Origin: Telmatactis stephensoni
Lineage: Eukaryota; Cnidaria; Anthozoa; Actiniaria; Isophelliidae
NCBI GenBank assembly: GCA_029948255.1
Contig: JALIZF010001837.1
Span: 635,501-699,500 of the forward strand
Reading direction: 5' to 3'
DNA length: 64,000 nt
In this document: piece by piece, positions 10,883 to 24,300 of the stretch
Layout: the number at the start of each line of letters is the position of its first letter
How positions within the stretch are numbered: position 1 is the stretch's first letter
Notes under the pieces: model-generated
Told to the model about the DNA's origin: nothing
The model's database searches: none
What the model saw: the letters and a program-made list of their open reading frames with translations, nothing else
Position numbers and translations under genes: made by a program

Positions 10883-13690
10883 TTTTACACATTAAAAATA
10901 AAGTAGAACCTCAAAAATTTACAAGAAAATTTAACTGCTGCAAAAAATTTGAGATATTTCGACACTACCAGTACATACCCCGATATTAGCTTGAAAACAG
11001 CTTTCTATGGTAAATATTTGAGAATATCTCAAAAACGGAACATAGATTTTTGTTAAAATTGAAATATCTCATAGGTTCCCTTACTGTTGTTCATTTGATA
11101 AAATAAAAACGATAGGTCACTGTGTTCGTTTTTGTGCTACAACTCGCTAAAGTACGAATTTTATCCTCAAATAGGCTTTGACAGAGGGAAGACTAGGGCG
11201 AATTTAGACGAAAAAGCAAGGAAAAGGCCGATATCTCTTTCAGGGTTTCCCAAAACGTCCTGTGTCATTGTTACTAGTCTTTTTCGATGTTTTCAGAGGT
11301 ATTTTTAAGCTTTTTCATATCTTATTTGATGTGGATTCTACTTTTTGAATTTATATTGCGTCAGGAGCATGACTGGTTGACTGACTTGACTTCTCACCTG
11401 ACAGTTTATTTCTTCTTAGTTACCTGATTCCCAACGTTTCTTTTACATTTAATTTATTTTCAAACTGATTGGATAAATGGATATTTTCAATACAGTTTGT
11501 AGCTCACTATTTTTGAAATAATGGGAACTCTGACCTCCAAACAGTCCGCTTCCTACTTCAAACAAACAACCCAAAAATACTCATAAAGTAAAGATCCCTA
11601 AAAGCATACCAAATGACAAATCAGATTTTGGTATAAGTTAAATCTTCGTATTTTTAATTTTTAAAATTCATTGACAGAAGTGAATAACCAAATTCCGACT
11701 GACTTTTTCAATGCATCAGTTCGCATAATTTCGAAAATCGCTGCAAGGCTGTAACTACATGCGCATTCTGTGCGCCTATTTTTAACTTTCCCGCGTACCA
11801 CAGGAAGCCCCCGCGACGCATGCGCAGACAAATTTCCATCTGCTATTCGGAGGAGAAAGCAAGGGTCGACTGTGCTGCCCTACGGATCCAGTCACAGAAA
11901 GTAATGAAGACTAGACGCACACGTGCGTTCACTCGTGCCTATGCCTGGAGCTCTTTTTAAGAGAGGCTCCAATGACCGGCTCCGTTCGTACTCTTCCCCT
12001 AGCCGTTTCACGCATTCTTCACCATTCCGGGAAATAGCTAACCGTAACAAATGACCTTTTTTGAATCGGCTAACTTAAACTAAAAAATATCTTGATTAGT
12101 TAGTTTGTCTGTCAACAGCTATTAGTGCCTTTGTCTTTCTATTATCATGCATAGGTATTAGATATCTCCAACATGCAAAAATATACCAGTTTTATATTCA
12201 ACTTCTTATTTCACTATATATCTCAATTGTTTGCTGTAAAGACTTCTACAACGGCATATTTGACACAATAACAAATCGTATATTTTTTCGTTCATGTTTC
12301 GGATGTTATATATATGAATAAAAGACGTTACGTGACCAAACGCGAAATACAAGGTCAATGGAATCTAGTTTCATGCCATTCCGATATTAAATTAAAATTC
12401 ACTACAAAAACCTCTCAAGATCTCTTGAATGCTTGAATGAGGAATATAATTGACTTGCTTCTATGTATGTTCGTTTAGCAACATGTAGGATGAGAAATTC
12501 GTAGTTTTCCAGCTCATAGGAAATAGTCGTTATCGCGAGGGCCTCGGCTTTCAAGTACTCCATTTAGAGTTCGATATTTGGTCAAAGTATTGGAGATGAA
12601 GCTCAAAATAACAGCCCATCCTGAAGCTCATATAAGTATATAGGTATTTCTCGAGTTAAAAGCTCCAAATTACATTGTTCTACTGCAGGAAAAGCCCGTC
12701 TCTGAAAGCTATTTTCTTTGAAGTCGGCCATCTTGCATTCCTAAAGTTCCTGGCTTGCGTTCGCTGTCGCTTAAAGGTGATGAATGAAGGGCATTGTTTT
12801 TACGCTCTTAACCAATCAGAGGTCCCTCAGGACGAACACAGGAAAAAAAAAAAAAAAAAAAAAAACATTTGCAGTTTATAACTCGTTCCCGGCCTAAAGG
12901 CCTGGGCACGAGTAATAAATAAACAAATTAACGTATATCCGTGCACAAACAAACGAACCGAAACGAACGAACGCACAAATGAATATAATTGAGTACAATG
13001 AGAAATCAAGTTAACAGATTTGTTGAAATCAAAGAGAGTAACAATAATTCTGCGTCAAGCTATACGGAAGCGCCGAGACGACCCTTGGGATTTTACACTC
13101 CGCGCCCCCAGCGTTGATTTTTATTTAGGCACACTCGCTCGTCAGGTTTGATTTCCGCATGAAATAACTGAAATAATGCAGACTTCGCTTTATCTTCTTG
13201 TAGAAACAACCAAGTACCTGAGGTTTGTATAGAAAAGTATTGTTTATGCCAAAAAATGTTGAAATATTTCCGAAATTGAGTTGATTTTCAGGGCTTTTGA
13301 GGAAAAATTGTTCTGTCTGAATCTGACTGAACCGGTCACTCTTTTTAGCTTTCTAATTAATTGCCAAAAGGAGCAATTCTGGGGTGTTGTTCTGGTGTCA
13401 TATTGAAAATGCATTTACATTTCGTTCAATTTGATTGAATTAAGCGACATTTCACTATTCTTCTAAGAGATAAATAATATATTTGAGGGGTTTGTGATCG
13501 CAAATGCACAATTTTAACTGAACCGCAGCTAGATTTGAATACGCCATCGGTTTTGAAATTCATTCGCATTAATTAAGTTTTCACTGCCATTGTTCTTAAG
13601 TCTTGGTCTTCAATCTCTTTTATAATCGAGATTTTGCAAGATTTTGTATTTGCCGGCCTAAACCTAAGAGAAGTCTTGGCGGAGAATATT
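10883..13690. other. intergenic, no gene recognised
   Basis: No convincing coding exon on either strand. A poly(A) run of about 23 lies at 12842-12864. The region precedes the arginine kinase promoter and may hold its distal regulatory DNA, but no specific site can be supported. Confidence 0.4.
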
Positions 13691-13700
13691 TTGCGATTGT

Positions 13701-13708
13701 TATAAAAG
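13701..13708 (+). promoter_or_regulatory. TATA box of arginine kinase first exon 1a
   Basis: TATAAAAG lies about 180 bp upstream of the ATG at 13880. That spacing suits a start site near 13730 and a 5' UTR of roughly 150 nt. Confidence 0.5.
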
Positions 13709-13879
13709 CTACGCCGGCTAGCTGTCACGCTTGGTCAACACAGTGACTAAACATTACCATATCAACCAAACGAAACATTACATGAAGGTTTGAAGGTCAT
13801 CAACTAGCCTCAAGAAGCCATCCGCCTTCGATACTTCAAAAGACTCATTTTCTTCCCAAGCTTACACGTAAGATCTAAA

Positions 13880-13923
13880 ATGGGTTTATTTCCAAGCAAG
13901 AGTAAGTCTTCAAAGTCGACCAG
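13880..13923 (+). CDS. arginine kinase alternative first exon 1a (MGLFPSK start)
   Basis: ATG at 13880 encodes [14 protein letters not shown] plus two bases (AG), followed by GTATTAAC. Gly2 with Ser6 and Lys7 fits the N-myristoyltransferase consensus MGxxxSK, and the Lys/Ser-rich tail would help membrane binding. The phase-2 end fits the acceptors at 19171 and 20681. A better donor consensus (A|GTAAGT at about 13902) lies inside the exon, but it gives phase 1 and does not fit, so the outer donor is chosen by analogy with exon 1b. Confidence 0.65.
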
Positions 13924-16900
13924 GTATTAACTTGAGATCAGTGAGATTATATATATAGTTTCGATCAACTCCTTTTGCCACTGAACTCCTTTGCTGCCTA
14001 AGCTTGCCTATCAACCACTTTTTTGTCTGATTGTAAGTTTCGCCTTCAGTTTTACAGTCGAGGACTGTAAATATTGTATACCATATCATCCAGACAGAGT
14101 GCTTGCTTTTTACTTCGACAACTCGAGAGTATACCTATCTAATTGAAAGCGAATCGCTCTAAACGGCGTCAGATTTGGTCCCCAACGATAGTCAACAATG
14201 CGAACTGCAAGTGTTTATTTATTTTTCGTGTTAATAAGAAATTCAGATCAGCTCGAAAGTCGAGTTATATATGTGTAAGAAGAGAAATAATTTGGCTATA
14301 CTTCGCTCTCTCCCATATATGAGTCCTTAGGATCTCAGTTGTGCGAATTTTGAGCTTATAGGATGTCAAAATTAAACACTCTATGACAACCGTATACAGC
14401 CAGCTACAGACATGTACCAATATATTTGTAAAACTCGTCAGTTTCTGATGTCTTTTTTAAGCTGAATTCTTAATGTTTAAACTACAGACGATAAATGTCA
14501 AAATTAAGCCAGATATTTTATAAACTTATCGATAAATGTTTTTAGAAATACAAGAATTCAAAATATGCGAACAGAGTTCAAGCCGAAAATTACCAAATTA
14601 ACTTCATATTTTATTTCAGTCGGTGTCAAGCTTAAATAATTTCTTACTTTGATTACCTAGAATAATTTATTCTCGACAAGAAACTGATAGAAAAATATCG
14701 AGGATGTCCGTGCTGAAAATCCGTGCTGGAAGTGTGAAAATCGCGTTAAAAATTCAATACCTTCAGTTTTCTTCTCAGATGAAAATCTTAATTAAAATGT
14801 GGCGCATCTTCGGCCGATTTTTACCGATTGACGCGATACCATCTTAAAATAGAGAAGTTTATGGTAATTTGACTTTGACCTCAACAAAAGTATTTTTGTT
14901 TGAGTTTGTGCAGTGCTGAGAGGAATAATTCCAATATTTTCTGACTTTTGTTCCAAGAGTGTGCTTTTTAGCGAGGTGTTGTGTGAATTTATGCTATCAA
15001 TATTTACATCAAACACTGTTTGAATTGAAAGCTAAGCGGTTTGATTCGTTTACTAAATGAAAATACAATAATTTTAGTCTATAAACTTGGCTAAAATTCC
15101 TAAGTTATAAATTTCTGATTTAGAATAACTGAATGAAAACGGTTTCAGTACCAGGGGTTACGTTTGCGTGGTGTAATATGCGGCTACGATGGTTGGGACA
15201 GCACGTATATACAGGTTTTTGAAAAGACTTCAAACTAACAATATTTTTGCAATCAATTTATCTTGCTAGCCACTCAGTTTTGCGTAAAAAAATTTCTAGT
15301 GTAAATTTTAAAAGGATATTGATAAAAATCGATCAACATTGGAAATGAGTTGAAACTTGCTTGAAGTTTTAAAAAAATCACTTGATTAGAAGCAAAATAT
15401 TTTCCTCGTATTCAGAAGAGATAAAAATTACAAAATATTTGTCTAAAATGGAGTAGATAACGCCATCTACTCAACCCTACTCAATTCTCTGTTTTCTATT
15501 TGTTGTTTTGGTTTGGTCAAATAGACCATGAAATTTCTGGGCAATAATTTATTCAAATGCATAATTTTAGAGAGCATCGCTGATAGAGTGCTTTATACAA
15601 TATATCCGTGAAAAAGTTAGCGAACTAAATAATTGTACTAAATAGTCTGAAATCCTTTGTTTTCTATTGTTTAATTTATAGTGCAAATTAGTGCAATTTC
15701 TTACAAAGTTTTTCACGGATATATTGTAAGCACTCTATTCATAGTTGAATACAGTTTCCACTCGGAATAACTGGTTTCCAACTATGACCAATTTTCACTT
15801 TAGAGTCGCTCTTTCATTTGATTTTTTCGCGCGCTTCAGCAGTCACCGTCTGTTTTGCATATGCAAATCTGCTTCGTGCGTTCTGGTATTTGTAGAACCG
15901 GATCAACAGTCCTAGCTTTTGCAAAGAGGTTTAAAATGGGGCTGTTTCCAAGTAAAAATAAAGCAAAAGGGAGGTAAGTGTATTTAGATTAAGTGCACAG
16001 TTGTACCGAGAGCAATAACTTTTGAAACGGTTGATTCCTGTTGGCTTTTGCAAGCCTTGATAGAGTCAGTCTTTAACATGCTGGATTACGACCAATTACT
16101 TAATGTACAGTATGGAATAGTTTGCTAGCTATGCAGAATTTTCTTTAAAGCACTAAAACCTTTTTTATTCGGATAAATTTGTTTTGAGTTATTTCTTGTT
16201 TGAGCATGTTTAGTGCAAAAGTAATATTGAACCGGTATCTCTTCGATACTCTGCCAAAAGAATCGGTTTTCTGTAATAATTTCTTATAAAAAATCTTATC
16301 GAATTCTAAAAAGATTATATTATTCGCTATTCTGTTTGCTTCAAGCAAAACAAATAAAATCTGTTTCTGGACTATGTATTATTAGAAGAATTTTTAATTC
16401 CTTTTTGTTGAATTCAACTGGCCATGATTCATTAGAACACAGAAAGTTAAAATAAAAAAATAAACATTATTTATCAATCACAATAATACATAACGTACAC
16501 AAAGTTTTTATTTTTTTACTTCAAATTTTTTTGTGGCTCTTATCAGTAGGGACAGAATTGAGTAATCTGTTTTGTGCCGTTGCCAGGTTACCGTTTACAC
16601 TCAAACAAGTACTATTTCAATAGAGAAGTCGTGAACATGAGGTTTGATTAGACAAGTATTGAAAAGGAAGATTAACGGATTGTTCTCAGATTCATTAAGT
16701 AATATCCTAGTAAGAGGTAGACATCACTAATGCACGGAATGTTTAATCCATCCATCTCATTTGCTAACACATGAAAATCCAACATATCTTCATCAGATAT
16801 TACATTAATTTCTCCCTAGTTCACTATAGTTGATTTTCTCTTGGTTAAAAATTTTCTGAGTTTTAATAAATTAAACAAAAATTATATTGGGGAACATGGA

Positions 16901-19900
16901 AAATTAGAAGCTTTTCTTTGCTACTGTTCTGGAATCTCATGATTGGATGAAAGCTTTTCACACAAAAGAAACTTCCCTGTTAAATAGAATTTTAGCGCAT
17001 TTTATTTCAATAACATGTTCATAGGTTGATGACGTATTTTCAGGGTCCGTTCACATGAAGGCGAGTTTTCCCTAGTAGCAGGGATAACTCTTTTGTTTTC
17101 TTTTCCCTGGGGGACACAAAACAAAAGAGTTAGCCCTGCTACCAGGGACAACTCGCCTTCATGTGAACGGGTCCTCAGCCTGAAAATCCAACCATTCTTA
17201 TATTGGGAAAGTGAAATGCATCGAAACAATAGAGAGTTACCTACTTTTTACACACATTGTTACTTTATAAAGCCATTCAGAGAGCATTTAACTAAACTAG
17301 ACTCATTCGGTGAGTAATAGTCTTAAATGGTTTTCCGATGCAGGTTTTGACGAGCGACATAAACAGAAGCAGAAGCAATATTCATAGACTCAGAATCCGA
17401 AGATAAATTTGAAAACACATCTTTTTTGCCACGATTTTTCCTTCCGTGAAACTAAGGAATAAATGAGTCTGCAAATAAGCGTAATGACGTTCTGACCCCC
17501 CTCTCTATACCATAATCCTTTTCGAGTAGCTTTTGTTCACTATTTAAAACTACTGTGTTTGTATTCTAGAAGTAATTGAAAGGCTCTTGAAAGGGATTCT
17601 GGTATAGAGAGGGGGTCAAAAGGTTATCACGCTAGGCCGGATTATTGATACCAATTATCATGGGCGTAGCCTTCAGTAATGCATTGTTCACCAGCTAGCA
17701 GTGGTTGTATTTTCTCACCTCTATGTAATACATGCAATACTGAGTCTGCGTCGTGAAAATGAGCCCTAAATTGTAGAGTTAGTTTGTAGCATTATACCCA
17801 ATTTCAAAATTCTATCTCGACGTCAGTCTGACGTCACTACGTAGTTACATGAGAAGCATGCGCTTGCTTATCTAGTCATTGCATTCCTTGCTATCTTGTC
17901 ATCGACAGCGTTTTAGTTGAGCTCCGTTACTACAATAATTGCAACGTGAAAACCGGTACCGATTAGTAATATATCAATAGTTGTAAGTACTGAAATTACG
18001 CGACCTAGTGGCGATGCATGGCTTGTCTGGATTTTAAGCTTCTGTCAATCATATTGTAACGACTAGAATTTGTAAAATTTAAGCTTTCTAAATTCAGAAA
18101 CAAAACAAACTTGAATTTATTGACAGAACGTTTAGTATTTTCCGACTTTTGATGTAAATTTAAGCTTGCTTCAGGGAGAACGAATAGTCGAAGATTTGAA
18201 TGACGGTAGTCAAAACACTGAAAAAGCCATTCAAGTGTCGTCTGCAAAGGTCGCGCAAGGGCATCTTGCATGATTTAAAAAACCCTCAAATGTCTTTGTG
18301 TCAGGTATGGTCGGAAGAACAAAACGCTACATAAATGTCGATTTGTGCGTAAAACATTCGCTGAAATCTGTCCCAATGATTTGGGCGTTGATCATGACTG
18401 ACTGACTGACGGACGGACGGACTGACTGACTGACTGACTGACTGACTGACAGACAGACAGAAACAGATAGTCAGACAAAAGGGTCAAGAAGGTAAAGAAT
18501 GTAAATGAATATTTTGGTTTTCAAACATCTAATAAAAATTCTTGCATTTCTTATTTGACTTACAAATGCGGACAAGTATTGTCTGTCATTCAATGTCGAT
18601 GATATCTCTCGCGTAGTTTAAGGTCCAAACAATTTCTGGTTGGCACATGAATGATATAAAAGGCTTATGTCACACCAAGTATCGTTATATTGGTATTATA
18701 AAGAAAGAAGGGCTTTGTGAAGATTATTGAGGACGGATCGAGGCATTCGATAAAAAGCCCTTGATAATATCCTAAAGAGAACAAAATAGTAAAGATGAAA
18801 AAAAAAAAAAATGAAATGATATAAAATGAAATAATATAAAATGAAATAAAGAAAAACTAGATTAAAATAAAATGAAATGAAATAAAATGAAATAAAATAA
18901 AATAAAATAAAATAAAAGGAAATGTGTTGTTAGTATCTCCAGCTCATAGGGAGTATGCAAATCTCTCTCCAATGAACAATATACACAGCTTTAATTTATT
19001 TATACTGAATAAGACCACAATTTGCATAACACAAATGATTATTTCTACTCTCCAATCCAGACGAGCAGCGCTTACCCCATTGTCACTTGCTGTGGACGAT
19101 TCGATTTTAGGACAGTTTTTAACTCCGAAAAGTAAATTTTACAACTTACTTTATCTTTGTCTCTTTCCAGCTCATCAAACGCTACCATGGACTCAGGAAA
19201 GTAAGTAAAATGCTGATTATTGTTCATATTTTACGATTCGTTTTTAATTTGGTTAACAATGGTTAATTCATATTTTCGTACATGAGAGTATTCCATCTAT
19301 AAATTTATTTGGTCCTTTGAACTATGATTTTTAATATGAGTATACCAGGAATACTTGTGGATCAGTTTTTGGCTTATTAAGTTTTTTTTTGTACATATTC
19401 GGAGACCCATTTACTTGCTGCTTAGAGGAAATAAATGAATAAAACCACATATTAAACATTTGAAGCGATGGTCTTGATATCTTATTTCCTGATTCCTTCT
19501 AAAAACTTATAGCAGAGATATATGCACACTAACCTATAGCCATATTTCTTTTCTTTTTTTCTTTCTTTTGCTTTTCTTGTTAAAAACTGTAAATATACGT
19601 TTTCTTGTAAACCAAACAAAGTATACATATATTAAAGAGAACCCATTAAAAACTGAATTATATCGGTAATGAGTAAGATTGCAGGCTTTGGATGTCTAAT
19701 AACCCAATGCCAAGAACGAATTACGCTCTCAAACGATGTAAATGTCTCAAGGATATGGCAGCAAATACCCACTAAATACAAAACCTTTATCGTATAATTA
19801 TAATAATAGTAAAATGGTAGAGATATATATTTGTATGTGATAATGTACTGACTCGTGTGTTCCGCCTTGGTGTGGCTATGCACCTATACTTTCATTTAAT

Positions 19901-19940
19901 TAAATGCAGTGGCGGCGGACCAAAATGAAAAGTTGGGGCG

Positions 19941-19976
<36 letters not shown>

Positions 19977-21327
19977 GAGGAGGGGGGGGGGGAGAGGAGG
20001 GGGAGGATTGAAAATCCATCATTTTGATTTTGCTGTTATTGAGATTTTTTTATAATTATTTGTGGGAATCTATTTACTTGTTCAGGGATCTCAATTGATC
20101 TCAGTCATAGAAATGGTTGTTTTGTGGCCCATGTTTAAAGCACAATTGTCTCCTACGAGCGCGAAGCGCGAGTCGCTCGACGAAAGTTTTAAAGATAAGT
20201 TGTTCACAACGGCTGTTTTTAGAGAATGAAAGAGACAAAGTTTTCCCGCTTGCCCGATTTTTTCCCTGTATGGCTCTCTTTGAACGATTGTTTTTGTAGT
20301 TTTTGCTGTATAAAGATATGTCCATCCTTTACTTCAGTGAATTCAACAAAAAGCGCCAAATTGCATGTCTTTAAAATATGTCTGGAACTGTTGTGCCTCC
20401 CAAAATGAAACATATCGTGTATACAAGCTTAACGAACTTTAAAAGCAACCAAACAAGCTCAAAATGTACTAGGGGAATTTGAAACTCCCCTAAAAAGTGG
20501 GGAGCTGAGTCCCCTCAAAATCTTGAGCTGCCTCGGCCCCTCCCCCTCCGCCGCCTATGAAATGTAATATAACTTTTCTTATATAACGTAGAAAGATGTA
20601 TATTTAGTTAAATATTGCAAATAAACAGAAAACTGAACGGAAAACTTAATGCAGCTTGGTTTTGATTTTTTTCCCACTAGATTACGAAGCGAAAACAAGT
20701 ACCCAACACCAATTCAAGGCGACAAGGCTAATAAAAAAATGCTTCTTCGAAAGCATCTCACTCAAGAGCTATTCGACTCTCTCAAGGACAAGAAAACATC
20801 TCGCGGAGTCTCCTTATGGGATTGCATTAACTCTGGTGTTGAAAATCTCGACTCTAGTAGCGGAATTTACGCTGGAGACGAGGAATGCTACTCAGTTTTT
20901 GCAGAGCTTTTTGATAAGATCATTGAAGAGTACCATGCCCCGTACAAACTCAAAGATGGGCATGTGTCTGATATGAACCCAGATAAAGTAGAAGCGCCAA
21001 ATCTTGACTCTGATAATAAATATATTCGTTCAACAAGGATTCGTGTGGCCAGGAATTTGAAGAGTTATGGTCTAGCGCCGAGTTTGGGTAAAGAAGAACG
21101 AATCGAGCTAGAGAAAAAGGTAAGCATATAGTAACATAACAGCTACAGCAATAAACAAAAAAGACAAAACAAAAACAATATCGCACTGAAAGTGTAAAGT
21201 TTAAGGTAAAACACTATATATTTAGCGTCGGTAGTTCCTTCAGCTGAACGCTCTAGTAAAACATACATTCCAGGGCCGTAGCCAGTATGAGGCAAACCGA
21301 GGCACTAAATTTTCACCAAATGATGTC

Positions 21328-21363
<36 letters not shown>

Positions 21364-24300
21364 TCAGATCTGACTAATTAATATTAGAGATTTCATAACG
21401 GCTGATTTCGTACAACGGACCGGTGTGTTCTAAAATATAAAAAACTCTATCATCGATTTCTAAAAGTCATTTTTGAATTTCTAAGGGCTTCCGATTTTTC
21501 CCAGAATGTCGTTCTATACGTTGATATTCAACATTTTAAGAAACGAATGATCATCACCCAAGGTTGACAATCACAGTGTTTCAGAATAAAAGATTGCATA
21601 CTAAGTTCCGCTTAAAACTGTTTATGAAAGGTTACCAAAAGGCCCTCAAAACACTGGAAATCGCATTTCCGAGAGTCTGAATTTCAAAATTTCTCGCGGA
21701 GCATACCCAGGACCCCCTTAGAAACTCCCTCCTTCGGCGGTCGTTGTCTCGCATTCTTCGCTCGTGCTACCCCCTCGGGGTCTTTCTCCTCGGTTGTAGT
21801 TTCTTCCTGGCTACGGCCCTGCATTCCCAAAAGCAATAAACAATGATAAACGAAATTTAAGGTGGCTCGACTGTGTTTTTTAGTGAGCGTACCTTCCAAG
21901 TTTGAGCCGCTAGTACAGCATTGTAAACCATTCAATTGAATAATGGTTATTGTAGCTGACCTAGATAAAGATGAAAGTTTGCTGTGAACTTGGTGTGGTC
22001 GCGATCGGAGTTACCATAGCAACGCAAGGACGCCATCGCGATTTTTGAATATAGCCTTATTTACAATAACCATTATTACAGCTACAATAACCATTATTCA
22101 ATTGAATGGTTTACGACGTTGTACTAGCGGCTCAAACTTGGAAGGTACGCTCACTAAAAAATACAGGCGAGCCACCTTAAACATACCAAAACAGCAGCAA
22201 ACATAAAAGCATACAAACATAAACAAGCAATTTATACAAACAAACAACAATCATTAATTTCTTAATTAATTTCAGGTTGTAGGAGTTTTAGAATCTTTAA
22301 CTGGGGACTTGGCTGGTAAATACTACCCCCTATCAGGTATGGACGAACAAACGAGGCAAAAGCTTGTCGACGACCACTTTTTGTTCAAGAAAGGTGATCG
22401 CTTCTTGGAAGCTGCTGGTATCAATAAGAGACTGGCCTGAGGGTAGAGGAATCTTCCACAACAATGACAAGACCTTCCTGGTCTGGGTCAACGAAGAAGA
22501 CCAGCTTCGTATCATCAGCATGGAGAAAGGAAGCGACATTGGATCAGTCTTCAGTAGGTTGTGCCGTGCAGTCAACGAAATAGACAAACAGCTAGGGTTT
22601 CAGCATACTGATTCTCATGGCTATTTGTCTTCTTGGTCCCACCAACCTTGGAACTGGAATGAGAGCAAGCGTACACGTCAAGATTCCAAAAGCCAGTGCT
22701 CATCCAGATTTCCACAAGATCTGTGACGAATATCACATCCAAGCTCGTGGTATCCATGGGGAACACTCGGTGTCTACTGGAGAAAGATGCTGGTGTATTT
22801 GACATCAGTAACCGTAGACGTCTTGGTCTGTCTGAAGTACAATGTGTTCAAGACATGTACAATGGGGTGAAGAAACTGTTAGAGATTGAAAAATCCTTTG
22901 AAGAGTGAGTATAATTGAACTGATTCAAGTTATAAATGTGTGACCAGTAACCAGAAACCGTGGACAGCTGTTTCGGTCTTGTTGGGCCTCGTCAGCACGG
23001 TGAACTGGATACTGGTCAAATTAAAGTTCCCACTAGAAAAGTAAATATGGTGCTGGACGTCACCCAGCCATGTGGGATGTTGGTTCACACAGCTCGAACT
23101 CGGCCCAACAAGGCCGAAACAGTTGTCCACGGTTTCTGGTTACTGGTCACACATTTATATTTATTCGTCAGTGTTTATAAACACCTTGAGGCATTAGTTT
23201 ATGCCCGGTTCACTGAGTATGCTCGTAGTATTTCGAGCTGCGTGAACCAACATCCCACATGGCTGGGTGACGTCCAGCACCATATTTATTTGATTCAAGT
23301 TACTGTGATTATATCACAGCCAAGATTATATGGTCGCTAAGGACAAAAATTAACGTTATAGTTGTGATAAGATATTCGAGGTGCAATACGCGCGCTGATT
23401 GGCTGCTACCTTGTTACAGGGCATGGCTACAACGTAGCTTTAAAAGCAAAAGAAAATACTTCGCTACGCCTGGAGTTCCTTAGCTAGCTTATCTTTTGCT
23501 ATATATCTCCCGGTTGTATCACAGTAGAGACATGCACACACGTTATATATGGGTAAGGAATGTATTGTCCAGACAAAATAATTACCGCTCTAAAGGTTAG
23601 TAGAATCCCAACTAGCAAACTGTCCGTAATTCCAAACCCACAAGAACGAAAGACTAAAGACCAATATATCGCCAGTGTGATATTTCATCCTACACTTGAC
23701 CAAGAAAATATTAATTTTCATCATAATTTAAAATACAATGCCGCAATATCCAAAATCAAACAATGACAAATCTTCTCGTAATCCTTTTTTTCTAACTAAG
23801 TTGTATGCCCAAAGAAACATATTTAATTTAAAATACGTAACCTTCGTCACCATTATGTCATAGCAACTACACTATTTTTTATTACTCGGGTTACCTGTGG
23901 TAGACCGAGTCAGATCTGTGTTGCGGTCGTCGGACGGACAAGTGTGCAAAATTCCCCAGATGGCCTTTGCAAGAAAACTTTGTTACTCAGGCTTCCTCGT
24001 AGCCCAAGTAAACGCTATTTTGCGTCTCGTTTACTGAAGCCCTCTTTTATTCAAAACGCTCCTTTTTTCTCATTTAGAATTGATACTGCCAAATTCCCAG
24101 AGGTTCTCAACAAGCCAGAAGTCCACTCTCTTCTCAAGAAGCATCTTACAGTTGAGATGTTCGAGAGTCTGAAAGACAAAAAGACTGGCAATGGTGTCAC
24201 CCTGTTTGATTGCATGATGTCTGGAATTAAGAACCTTGATTCGTCCACTGGAGTTTACGCGGGCGACGAGGAATCATACACACTGTTCGCACCACTCTTT

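Larger units (their letters stand above)
20681..22904 (+). pseudogene. arginine kinase domain 1, frameshifted in its second exon
   Basis: Exon 20681-21119 is intact: [20 protein letters not shown], the loop [12 protein letters not shown], and [14 protein letters not shown]. Exon 22276-22904 continues with the catalytic half but has three single-base insertions compared with domain 2. These are C at 22432 (causing TGA 22438-22440), an extra G at 22635-22636 in the TCT-TCT-TGT-CCC reactive-cysteine stretch, and an extra A at about 22783-22786 in GGA-GAA-GAT. Together they add three bases, so frame returns before [13 protein letters not shown]. The rest of the exon is as well preserved as domains 2 and 3, arguing for very recent damage or sequencing indels. 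Taken literally, translation would stop inside domain 1. Confidence 0.8.

Noticed and set aside
13897..13907. Donor A|GTAAGT inside kinase exon 1a
   Set aside because: Better consensus than the chosen donor, but phase 1, incompatible with the acceptors at 19171 and 20681. It would need another partner exon.
23959..24033. Short ORF starting [16 protein letters not shown] just before kinase domain 2, as a possible alternative mitochondrial-type start
   Set aside because: It hits a stop before the domain 2 exon, and no good donor in the needed phase 2 was found.
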